Below, piece after piece: positions 1 to 6,242 of a stretch of 10,721 nt of DNA (the stretch's first letter is position 1; each line of letters opens with the position of its first letter). Both the position numbers and the translations under genes were made by a program. The notes beneath the pieces are model-generated. The model saw nothing but the letters and a program-made list of their open reading frames with translations, made no database searches and was not told the DNA's origin. The DNA is from Candidatus Poribacteria bacterium (GTDB lineage: Bacteria > Poribacteria > WGA-4E > GCA-2687025). The stretch lies in contig NYZG01000060.1 of the NCBI GenBank assembly GCA_002687025.1, positions 1-10,721 on the forward strand, in the 5' to 3' direction.

Positions 1-55
1 GTCAGACAACGCAACGAAAACGACTGGGAAGCCGCCGCCGGATGAACTTACACAC

Positions 56-184
56 CTATTGACGCGACCTCTCGGGAAGGAGCGCCGTGCGCTCCGGGAT
101 GCGCAGCATCGGCACGGTCAAGTGACAGGCCAGAATCCCGCAGACGTTGGTGTTTCCCAGCATCACGACCATCGGGAGCTTCAT
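56..184 (-). CDS. Possible small hypothetical protein, 42 aa
   Basis: A short minus-strand ORF begins MKLPMVVMLG and ends PERSRQ. I do not recognise it. The argument for coding is that most of its codons end in G or C, more consistently than in the overlapping plus-strand frames. Its segment PMLRIPERTALL loosely resembles PTMRVSEHPEF near the start of the minus-strand protein at 5917-6201, which may be chance. No good ribosome binding site precedes the ATG. A palindromic GTCCCAA/TTGGGAC site lies 9 bases upstream and could regulate it. The longer plus-strand frame over the same bases has less coding-like codon use, so I prefer this strand, with low confidence. Confidence 0.3.
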   Translation of the reverse strand: MKLPMVVMLGNTNVCGILACHLTVPMLRIPERTALLPERSRQ

Positions 185-475
185 GCACCCGCGTCCCAAA
201 TCCCCACTTGGGACACCGCGAATAGCACTAACTTCGACCCGCTTGACAAGCGGATCTACGAGCGCCGGTTCTCAAGGGTTTTGGGACACCCGTCTGAGGG
301 CTCGGCCAGGGCGGTTAGGCTGCCATGCGAAAGCGGGCCGAGTCCGCCTCTAGCCGCGATCGTATTGAAGGCGGCGGCAGTATAGTCCGAACCCCATTCG
401 TCACCCCTCGGCGATCTGGTACACTGGTGCCACTGCTCCAGCGACGTACCGAGGAGGCCCTGGTTAGGGTAGCGC
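185..475. other. Leader/intergenic region before the gene at 476
   Basis: No convincing gene is visible. The region holds the GTCCCAA sites (193-214 and 281-290) and the small palindrome CTTGACAAG at 242-250, which contains a TTGACA box without a matching -10. Long-range complementary arms are present: CTCGGCC 301-307 with GGCCGAG 336-342, GGTAC 418-422 with GTACC 446-450, and CCTCGG 406-411 with CCGAGG 449-454. The last two pairs overlap at 449-450 and cannot form fully together. They sit just before the gene at 476 and could fold in its mRNA leader. Bases 1-45 could also be the tail of a plus-strand gene ending NENDWEAAAG at the TGA of 43-45, which cannot be judged from 14 codons. Confidence 0.4.
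193..214. promoter_or_regulatory. Operator-like inverted repeat GTCCCAA / TTGGGAC
   Basis: Perfect 7-base arms lie at 193-199 and 208-214 around an 8-base spacer. The right half extends to TTGGGACACC (208-217) and recurs exactly at 281-290, so the region holds three half-sites. No run of T follows, so an operator is more likely than a terminator. The binding protein is unknown; one of the helix-turn-helix proteins in the window is a candidate by inference only. Confidence 0.35.
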
Positions 476-769
476 ATGCCGGATTCCGCCGCACAACGCC
501 CATCGATATCCGCGACGCCGTTTTTCGCAGTCGTTAAAGCCGTTCTGGATCACTACACCAGTGAGCTGGATGACGACGCCACCGGGACGTGGCGCGGAGA
601 ACTGCGTCGCCTCGACATGGAGTTGGCCAGCGCCGTGGTCCAGGACCTCATTGTCATGGACGCAACGGTTCGCTATGTGGGCGTTCCTAGGGGACTTCGC
701 GTCCTCATGACGCTGCTGAGCACTCCGGATCCCTTCAGAGGACCCCGAGACACGTTGCAGCATGTGTAA
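476..769 (+). CDS. N-terminal part of an interrupted helix-turn-helix protein
   Basis: This 97-residue ORF starts at ATG 476. A TAG in the same frame at 470-472 rules out a more upstream start. It ends at TAA 767-769, but the frame stays open to 1420: the codons after the stop read QDATEDAALATLVDVLE, with G or C in most third positions and an acidic helical character matching both sides. The simplest reading is the first third of a 314-residue protein broken by a point nonsense mutation or a sequencing error. The fragment is mostly helical in composition and has no recognised domain. GAGGAGG at 451-457 is rather far (18 bases) to serve as its ribosome binding site. A genuine separate 97-residue gene remains possible. 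Confidence 0.55.
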   Translation: MPDSAAQRPSISATPFFAVVKAVLDHYTSELDDDATGTWRGELRRLDMELASAVVQDLIVMDATVRYVGVPRGLRVLMTLLSTPDPFRGPRDTLQHV

Positions 770-802
770 CAGGACGCGACAGAGGATGCGGCCCTTGCCA
801 CG

Positions 803-1420
803 TTGGTCGACGTGTTGGAGACCGGCATCGTCAAGGTGATCGCCCCCATTCTCCACGAACGCCTTTCACAGTCAGACTGCCTAGATCTCGTACGGAACGC
901 CCTTCAGGAGCTCTTCGCGCCCAAGTATCTTCCCAATCTTCTCGATCTGGTCCGCGACCTGACGAAGCCAGACTATCTCCCGGTCATCCAGAGCCTTTCT
1001 CGATATGCGACGGAGGGCGTGACAGAGAACGCGTTGCCCCAGGTAACGAGGCTGATATCCGGCCTGATTCGCGCCGCCATTGGTGACAGGAGTCCGTCCG
1101 ACATGGCCGAGGGATTGGCGGAGCCGTGTATCAGCTGGGCGCGTGGGGTGGTTCGGTCGTGGATCCACGACGACCCGGACGAATGGCTCGACATTCAGCA
1201 GGCGGCAGATTACCTGGGCATCCGACCCAAGACGTTGCATGTGCACATTCGCAAGCACGCGGGGAAGCCCAGCGAACTCCCCGTAGAGCGTAGAACCGGC
1301 CCCGGATATCGAGGCCGCGGGAAACTCTTCGTCCGCGTGGGCGATCTCAACCTGTGGGCGACGACGCACTGGCAGTCACCCCGCAAACGCGTGCTGGCTA
1401 CGATCTCCTCCATCACGTAA
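803..1420 (+). CDS. C-terminal part of the interrupted protein, with helix-turn-helix domain
   Basis: This frame continues the gene at 476 after its in-frame TAA. The first available start is TTG 803, with no well-placed ribosome binding site (AGAGGA at 781-786 is 16 bases away). Residues 1-120 are predicted helical, with repeated leucine-rich stretches such as YLPNLLDLVRDL. Residues 127-190 form an excisionase/MerR-type helix-turn-helix: EWLDIQQAADYLGIRPKTLHVHI, then a basic wing (VERRTGPGYRGRGKLF). This part resembles the 60-residue protein encoded at 1659, sharing the pattern W-x2-h-x2-AA-x2-LGI-x3-TL-x2-H. The role is probably DNA binding, as a regulator or replication accessory of the element. 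Whether any product is made depends on readthrough, reinitiation, or the TAA being an error. Confidence 0.6.
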   Translation: MVDVLETGIVKVIAPILHERLSQSDCLDLVRNALQELFAPKYLPNLLDLVRDLTKPDYLPVIQSLSRYATEGVTENALPQVTRLISGLIRAAIGDRSPSDMAEGLAEPCISWARGVVRSWIHDDPDEWLDIQQAADYLGIRPKTLHVHIRKHAGKPSELPVERRTGPGYRGRGKLFVRVGDLNLWATTHWQSPRKRVLATISSIT

Positions 1421-1658
1421 TCCGCCAGCTTGCTGCCTTCCTGCTCCCTCGTCGCGTTGTCCGCGTCCTAGATTTCGTGGGCCCGGCACTTCTATACGAT
1501 TATGTTATGCCCTAGCGCGACTAAACTTGCGCTCGATGTGCGCGAAGCGCATCATAACACCAGTCCGCGCGAACTCCCCGCGGGCTGCGCGTATTGACTG
1601 CGCCGTCTCTTCGTCGTGGAAAGGACGGATAAAGGTGCTCCACCGAAAGAGGAAATGG
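1421..1658. promoter_or_regulatory. Promoter/leader region upstream of the replication operon
   Basis: This 238-base gap includes a locally AT-rich patch at 1491-1510 with TATACG and TATGTT, possible -10 elements without a clear -35 partner. TGTTATG (1503-1509) and CATAACA (1553-1559) form a 7-base inverted pair, with GCGC at 1515-1518 and 1547-1550 nested inside. This could be an extended operator or an RNA stem. AAGGA at 1621-1625 is a second possible ribosome binding site, 9 bases before GTG 1635, which would lengthen the next protein by 8 residues. Confidence 0.3.
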
Positions 1659-1841
1659 ATGAGTCTCGGACGCGCCGCAAAGCTGCTGGGCATCCACTAC
1701 ACCACGCTCCTGCGCCACCTGGACAAGCCGGGCGGCAGTGGGTTCACCGTCTACGAAGAGATCAGCGCGAATGGGAAACGCTTGCGTTACCTCCCGCTGG
1801 ACGAGATTCGTCAGGCAGTAGGTCAGGAGCCGACACCGTGA
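1659..1841 (+). CDS. Small helix-turn-helix DNA-binding protein (excisionase-like)
   Basis: This is a 60-residue protein with an excisionase/MerR-type helix-turn-helix at about residues 2-22 (SLGRAAKLLGIHYTTLLRHL) followed by a short wing. I chose ATG 1659 because GAAAGAGG ends 6 bases upstream. GTG 1635, with AAGGA 9 bases upstream, would add VLHRKRKW, and the tryptophan then aligns with EWLDIQQAADYLGI in the 476-1420 frame, so it is a serious alternative. Its TGA overlaps the GTG start of the next gene (GTGA at 1838-1841), which implies translational coupling. It opens the operon that ends with the primase-helicase. It may be an operator-binding regulator or origin accessory; its small size and position would also fit an excisionase, but no integrase is present. 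Confidence 0.65.
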   Translation: MSLGRAAKLLGIHYTTLLRHLDKPGGSGFTVYEEISANGKRLRYLPLDEIRQAVGQEPTP

Positions 1842-2413
1842 ACTGGTTCCGACGACGGCGGCAACAGGCTGAGGAAGACGACGGCAGCTACGACGAGCTG
1901 ATGTTCGACTCAGAGAGTTGGGTCTTTTCGCTGCCCGACGACGCGGAGCTCTGCGTGTACGAGAAGGGCCGGTATGTTGACCGCCTCCCCATCCACTACA
2001 GGGGCGCTATCAGCCTGGAGTCGATGCTATGGGAGAGGTACGGCGCCGGTGACTACACGGTCATGCCCTACTTCGACGGTCGGCTTCATTCAGGTCACCG
2101 GGTGCCTATCGGGACGCACTCGGAGCGCAATACCCGTGATCTCCTGAATATGGGACATACCGCGTTCTCGGAGCTCTCCCAGAGCACAGGCTCCCTGGGC
2201 CCTCTCGGCGTCGCAGGGCAGATCTATGTGGCTTGCGAAGCGATCGACAACGGTGTGCGGCTCGACGACTCAACAATGGTGGACTTCGTTCGGATGCTGC
2301 ACGCTATGGCCGAAGGACTCGAAGCCGCCGACTTGGCTGACCCGGACGCGACAGAGGACACCGGCGCTTCGGAGGACGGGGAGGGAGTCGACCAGGATGA
2401 CGATGCCACCTGA
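1838..2413 (+). CDS. Unrecognised operon protein with basic N-terminus and acidic tail
   Basis: This 191-residue protein starts at GTG 1838, with AGGAG at 1825-1829 8 bases upstream, and overlaps the previous stop by 4 bases. It opens with a basic patch (NWFRRRRQQ). A core at about residues 26-95 contains the segment ISLESMLWERYGAGDYTVMP, which resembles 'x-YGxGxY-x-V' segments I associate with small phage and plasmid proteins; this is an impression, not a family assignment. A helical region follows at about 125-165. The last 26 residues are almost all D, E, G, A and T. Such acidic tails occur in single-strand binding proteins and DNA mimics, but nothing else identifies either. The primase start lies inside its 3' end, so a role in replication by the neighbouring enzyme is a reasonable inference. 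Confidence 0.7.
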   Translation: MNWFRRRRQQAEEDDGSYDELMFDSESWVFSLPDDAELCVYEKGRYVDRLPIHYRGAISLESMLWERYGAGDYTVMPYFDGRLHSGHRVPIGTHSERNTRDLLNMGHTAFSELSQSTGSLGPLGVAGQIYVACEAIDNGVRLDDSTMVDFVRMLHAMAEGLEAADLADPDATEDTGASEDGEGVDQDDDAT

Positions 2414-5075
2414 CCAACGTGACACGACGGATTCAGCTCCGCCGAATACCGTGGCTACGGCCGATTCTTCACACGAGCCGATGGGTACTGTACCGCCGGA
2501 ACGCTGCGACGACCTGACTGCGTGGGTCGACTGCTACCGCCGACGGCTAGAGTGGATCCTCCTTCCGCTCCGGGGCGGCAAGCCGTGCGTGCGCTGGGCG
2601 GGGTACCGCGAGAACCCAACGCAATATGTTGAGGACTCGGACGGGTGGGCCAAGGATGGTCTGTGGGATTACGCCAACGGCGTTGGCGTAATCCCAGACG
2701 CCAGCCGGATCATCGTGATCGATATCGACGTGAATGAGGACGACGATCCCTTCGCCTACCTGTCACACAAGCTCAGGGCCCTCGGCCACGACACTCCGGT
2801 CACCGAGACCGATATCGAGTACGGACTTGTCCGGACACGGTCACGGCGACGACACGTGTACTACCGTTGGCCGGAGCAGCTTCCCACCGGCATCTCGCAC
2901 ATTCCCAGCATCAGTCGAAGGCTCGCGGACGATATCGGCGTTCCGCTCGTCGAAGTCAAAGCGCAGGGAAATCACTGCGTGCCGCTGCCACCGTCGACAA
3001 CCGAAGCGGGTGGGTACGAGTGGATTCGCCCGCCCTACTGCACCGGAAAGACCGGCTTCCAGTCGACCCTGTCTGACCCACCGGAATGGTTCTGGACGCT
3101 CGCCCGCGCGGCACTCGAGGTCGATGCATCACGTCATCGCGCGCATGCTCCGCAGGCCAACAACCCCCGGCCAGCCGTCCAGGCCAACGGGACGACACCC
3201 AACCCCAGCCGGATGGACGAAGGGGAGCGCGCTCTGCGCTACCAACAGAAATGGGCCGCAGCGACCGACGGACAACGGTACGAGACCCTCACGCGTCTTG
3301 TCGGCGCCCTCTGCGGCAAAGAGTTCGGGGAGGACGCGATCGTCCAGGCAGTACGGGTTTTCGCGGCACGTTGCGATCCGCCGTATCCAGACGAGGAGCT
3401 GCGGCGCTGCATCCTTCCCGCAGTGCCCAAATGGGTCCGTGCTGAACATGTCCCGCGTACGCCGGGCTCTACCCCACCGCCCCAGCCCGACAGAATACTG
3501 TCGGAACTGCCGGACGACATCGTGAACCCGCCCAACACGGTGCGAGGCGACGACGTAGCCGTTGCAGCAGCCTCGGCGCAGGACACGCTACCCGATGAGC
3601 GCACGCCATCCAAGCGTGACGAGATCGCGGAGATTCGGAAGCGGGTCGTTGGGAAGGGGTTCGGTCGAGCGAACCCGTACAGACCAGCCGTACTCGCGGA
3701 AGAGCTACGGCGACTCCGGCACTGGTTCGCGGTTGCCGACGGGCAGGGAATGCCGGTGACCCTGTATCACTATGCGGCTGGCGTATATCGCCCAGACGGT
3801 ACAGGCGTAGCGCACGCTCTGACCAAGCAGATCCTAAATGACCTATCCACGGACGATAGGCGAAATCGCGCCGTCGCGGAGCTGAAGCTGTCGGTCGTGA
3901 TCGATGCGGAGGAACAGTGCAACACAGGCCGGCTAAGGAACGACGACCTGCCGCACTCGTGGATCAACGTCCGTAACGGCCTGGTCAACTGGCGAACGGG
4001 CGAGAAGGCGTCGCACACTCCACAAGCGATGTCTACGATACAGATCCCGGTTCGCTACGACGCCGACGCCGAGTGCCCCGCCATCCACGCCTTCCTCGAG
4101 CAGGTGCTCCCGGAAGACTGTGTCGATCTCATGTACCAAGTCATCGGCTACCTGATGCTGCCGACGACCGACCACCAGAAGGCGTTCATGTTCACGGGCG
4201 CCGGGGCCAACGGCAAGTCGGTACTCCTCGACCTGCTAAGAGAGTTCCTGGGGGCGGAGAACTGCGCGAGCGTCTCGTTGCAGAAGCTCGCCCAGGACCG
4301 GTTCGCCGCATCTAACCTCGTCGACAAGCTCGCCAACATGCAGGCCGACCTGGACAACACCGGACTACGCTCCACGGGAGTCTTTAAACTGGTAGTCTCC
4401 GGCGACATGCTCACCGCCGAGAGGAAAGGAGAACACGCGTTCCAGTTCATGCCCTCCGCGCGTCTGATCTACTCGGCGAACGAGATCCCCAAAAGCATGG
4501 ATAAGACGCACGGCTACTACCGTCGGTGGTGCATCATCCCGTTCCCAAACCGGTTCGAGGGAAGTGACCGACGCGACAAATCCGAGATGCTGGCGGAGAT
4601 GACCACGGCGTCAGAGCTATCGGGACTTCTGAACCGTGCGATCGCGGGACTGCACGAACTCGCCGACGCCAACGGCTTCACGGAGCCAACATCGACGTTG
4701 CAGGCGATGGAGTCGTACCGCTCCGACAACGAGCACGTCCGTGTGTTCTTCGGAGAGAACTGCATATTCGATCCCGACCTCTTTCCAGATCGCGCAGCCG
4801 GCAGGGAGAATCTGCACCCCACACTAGGAAAGACAGAGGTGTGGAAGGCGTACCAAGACTGGTGCGAGGAAGCCGGCGTTAAGCAGAAGCAGGCCCTGTC
4901 ACGGGCCGACTTCAATAGCGCGATGGAAGCGATGGGAGCGAAGACCAGCAAGGGTACGCCCAACGACCACGATCGTCATGGCGAAGAGCTGGCGAAGAAG
5001 AACGTGTGGAGAGGGGTCCGGTGGCGGGGTCCAGACGACGAGAATCTCGAGGAGGACACTGATCTCCCATTCTGA
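2397..5075 (+). CDS. Bifunctional primase-polymerase / D5-family superfamily 3 helicase
   Basis: This 892-residue replication protein would make primers and unwind DNA at the element's origin. ATG 2397 is chosen because GGGGAGGG at 2378-2385 lies 11 bases upstream; ATG 2403 is an alternative. It overlaps the preceding gene by 17 bases. Residues about 35-245 look like a prim-pol domain: metal-binding IDID with D109 and D111, H153 in RRRHVYYR, and KAQGNHCVPLPPS. The usual serine-glycine turn before the histidine is replaced by arginines. A PriCT-like helical linker spans about 272-350 and a D5_N-like region about 435-545. The helicase core has Walker A GAGANGKS (601-608), Walker B ADLD (650-653), and the sensor-type IYSANEIP with N695. 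A winged-helix-like C-terminus lies at about 805-865. Length and order suit phage/plasmid primase-helicases. The iteron field starts 5 bases after the stop. Confidence 0.9.
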   Translation: MTMPPDQRDTTDSAPPNTVATADSSHEPMGTVPPERCDDLTAWVDCYRRRLEWILLPLRGGKPCVRWAGYRENPTQYVEDSDGWAKDGLWDYANGVGVIPDASRIIVIDIDVNEDDDPFAYLSHKLRALGHDTPVTETDIEYGLVRTRSRRRHVYYRWPEQLPTGISHIPSISRRLADDIGVPLVEVKAQGNHCVPLPPSTTEAGGYEWIRPPYCTGKTGFQSTLSDPPEWFWTLARAALEVDASRHRAHAPQANNPRPAVQANGTTPNPSRMDEGERALRYQQKWAAATDGQRYETLTRLVGALCGKEFGEDAIVQAVRVFAARCDPPYPDEELRRCILPAVPKWVRAEHVPRTPGSTPPPQPDRILSELPDDIVNPPNTVRGDDVAVAAASAQDTLPDERTPSKRDEIAEIRKRVVGKGFGRANPYRPAVLAEELRRLRHWFAVADGQGMPVTLYHYAAGVYRPDGTGVAHALTKQILNDLSTDDRRNRAVAELKLSVVIDAEEQCNTGRLRNDDLPHSWINVRNGLVNWRTGEKASHTPQAMSTIQIPVRYDADAECPAIHAFLEQVLPEDCVDLMYQVIGYLMLPTTDHQKAFMFTGAGANGKSVLLDLLREFLGAENCASVSLQKLAQDRFAASNLVDKLANMQADLDNTGLRSTGVFKLVVSGDMLTAERKGEHAFQFMPSARLIYSANEIPKSMDKTHGYYRRWCIIPFPNRFEGSDRRDKSEMLAEMTTASELSGLLNRAIAGLHELADANGFTEPTSTLQAMESYRSDNEHVRVFFGENCIFDPDLFPDRAAGRENLHPTLGKTEVWKAYQDWCEEAGVKQKQALSRADFNSAMEAMGAKTSKGTPNDHDRHGEELAKKNVWRGVRWRGPDDENLEEDTDLPF

Positions 5076-5080
5076 CCCGC

Positions 5081-5328
5081 GTTTTACCGATTCGGGCACC
5101 GTGTTACCGCCGTTTTACCGGCGCTTTACCGGGCTAGACCCCAGTGTTCATTGGCATTTACCGGGTTTACCGGCCGTACTGAACTCTTTAGGGAAGAAGG
5201 TGAGGTACGGAGTACCGCGGACGCCAATCACCTCCCTATAGAGTCATCTCCAGGTCGGTAAACCCGGGAACAGGCAGGCCCTGACTGACTTTCTAGTCGG
5301 TAAGACCCCAGGAAGACGCCGGTAAAAC
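5081..5328. repeat. Iteron field with inverted halves, candidate replication origin
   Basis: Six copies of TTACCG lie on the plus strand at 5084, 5104, 5115, 5126, 5158 and 5167, mostly within GTTTTACCG or GTTTACCGG. Three copies in the opposite orientation (CGGTAA) lie at 5256, 5298 and 5320, within CGGTAAAC, CGGTAAGAC and CGGTAAAAC. Start-to-start distances are 20, 11, 11, 32 and 9 on the left and 42 and 22 on the right, most of them close to whole helical turns. The two sets face each other around a central dyad at 5183-5244. I did not find the cluster elsewhere in the window. Position directly after the primase-helicase gene, helical phasing and symmetry make an origin the best explanation. 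An operator for the flanking genes is the alternative. Confidence 0.7.
5183..5244. repeat. Central dyad of the candidate origin
   Basis: ACTCTTTAGGGA (5183-5194) pairs with TCCCTATAGAGT (5233-5244) at 11 of 12 positions. Inside it GGTGA (5199-5203) pairs with TCACC (5228-5232), and GGTAC (5204-5208) with GTACC (5212-5216) around a 3-base loop. The dyad centre (about 5213) nearly coincides with the midpoint between the innermost facing iterons (about 5214). It could extrude a cruciform or be the opening or priming site. No T-run follows, so termination is less likely. Confidence 0.6.
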
Positions 5329-5460
5329 GCCAGGAACAGGGCGTCTCTCGCCCCGCCAACTGTCTCTACCATTTCAGACGAGAGCAGTAGTCGCCGTCCC
5401 TGGCGTCGCTTACGATGTCTGTCAGGATCACAAACGCGCGACGACGTGGAGGGAGCCGCC
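5329..5460 (+). promoter_or_regulatory. Origin-distal spacer with possible promoter for the HNH-like gene
   Basis: CGCCAGG (5328-5334) and CCTGGCG (5399-5405) are perfectly complementary, with CTCTCG (5345-5350) and CGAGAG (5379-5384) nested between them. TACGAT at 5411-5416 is a plausible -10 for the gene at 5461, but no good -35 is seen. GGAGGGAG at 5448-5455 is the ribosome binding site of that gene. Confidence 0.3.
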
Positions 5461-5850
5461 ATGGGTCAACGAAGGGCGAGAAGACCACAGAAGCCGGCCG
5501 CGCCTCCGCGTTCCAAGAAGCAACTGCGAGAGGACGTGTTCCTGCAATACGGGGCCGAGTGTGCCCTCTGCCGACTCACGGTGACGGAACTGCTGTCGCC
5601 GTATTGGCTTCTCGTTCAGCAGGGATCCGATTCACGCGACGCCCAAGACGCCCTGGTCCTGTGCCCTCTGCACCATCAGGCGATGAACGTGCAATTGCTG
5701 GCGATCCACCCGGAGACCTTCCAGGTGGCCTACAGGATCCATGTCGACAAGCAGGCGCTACGCGTCGAGGTAGATGACCTAACGCACCTGCCTAACCCGC
5801 CCAGCAACGCCGCCCTCGCCACCCGACGGACCGCGTGGGAGTCGCACTGA
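5461..5850 (+). CDS. HNH-like zinc-binding protein, probably catalytically degenerate
   Basis: This 129-residue protein starts at ATG 5461, 5 bases after the strong ribosome binding site GGAGGGAG. The first 20 residues are basic. It then shows the frame of an HNH nuclease: CALC (C34, C37) and, 30 residues on, LCPLHHQAM (C68, H71, H72), followed by the usual L-x-AI-HP strand. These cysteines would hold the structural zinc of a Cys4-type HNH fold. In active relatives the segment between them carries a histidine (AHI or DHI type) near residues 47-50; here it reads SPYWLLVQQG, with no histidine. It may therefore bind DNA without cutting, or be a decayed homing or phage nuclease. It is transcribed away from the candidate origin and converges on the minus-strand gene at 5917. 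Confidence 0.65.
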   Translation: MGQRRARRPQKPAAPPRSKKQLREDVFLQYGAECALCRLTVTELLSPYWLLVQQGSDSRDAQDALVLCPLHHQAMNVQLLAIHPETFQVAYRIHVDKQALRVEVDDLTHLPNPPSNAALATRRTAWESH

Positions 5851-5916
5851 GTCGGCGGCGCACGCCGTGGACTTGTACAGAACTCGAACCCTCTACACAC
5901 CGCATAGGTCCCGGGC

Positions 5917-6201
5917 TCAGACGACAGATTCGTTCGGGACGGGAATCTCCGCGTGATCGGCAATCACGTTGAGGATCCGATGCGCTCCCGCCGCAACGCC
6001 CTTCATCCAGTCGCTCTCACCGCCCGGTTTATGCGTCAGTTCCCTCGCCAGTCGCGCCTCTCCCAGCGCCTCCAGAGTCAGCGTGCGCATCGCGTCGCCG
6101 ACCACCTGATTCCAGTGCGGGAAGTCCAACGAGAAGTCCGGGTCGAACTCCGGATGCTCCGAGACGCGCATCGTAGGCATGGGCATGTCCACCGGCTGCA
6201 T
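5917..6201 (-). CDS. Hypothetical protein, 94 aa
   Basis: I do not recognise this protein. Its N-terminus is rich in methionine and proline (MQPVDMPMPTMRVSEHPEF), followed by an acidic stretch and a helical C-terminal half (about 35-85) with no cysteine pairs or membrane segment. Codon third positions are mainly G or C, supporting coding on this strand over the overlapping plus-strand frame. The start lies 41 bases after the stop of the winged-helix gene, so the two probably share a transcript. No clear ribosome binding site precedes ATG 6201; internal methionines at residues 6, 8 and 11 are alternative starts. An accessory role to the upstream DNA-binding protein is inferred from position only. 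Confidence 0.55.
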   Translation of the reverse strand: MQPVDMPMPTMRVSEHPEFDPDFSLDFPHWNQVVGDAMRTLTLEALGEARLARELTHKPGGESDWMKGVAAGAHRILNVIADHAEIPVPNESVV

Positions 6202-6242
6202 TTACGCCGTCGAGGAACGGCTGAACGCGCCGGAATGGTAGA

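Noticed and set aside
2226..2396. Longer primase N-terminus from 2226
   Set aside because: It would lie wholly inside the upstream gene, whose frame has better coding character, and ATG 2397 has a ribosome binding site.
5853..5867. CGGCG/CGCCG hairpin between convergent genes as a terminator
   Set aside because: The stem is only 5 bp with no T-run on either strand.
5875..5905. tRNA-like T-loop on the minus strand (GGTTCGAGTTC), possible tRNA 3' end or attachment site
   Set aside because: The bases flanking TTCGAGT do not form a T-stem and no acceptor, D or anticodon arm can be drawn.
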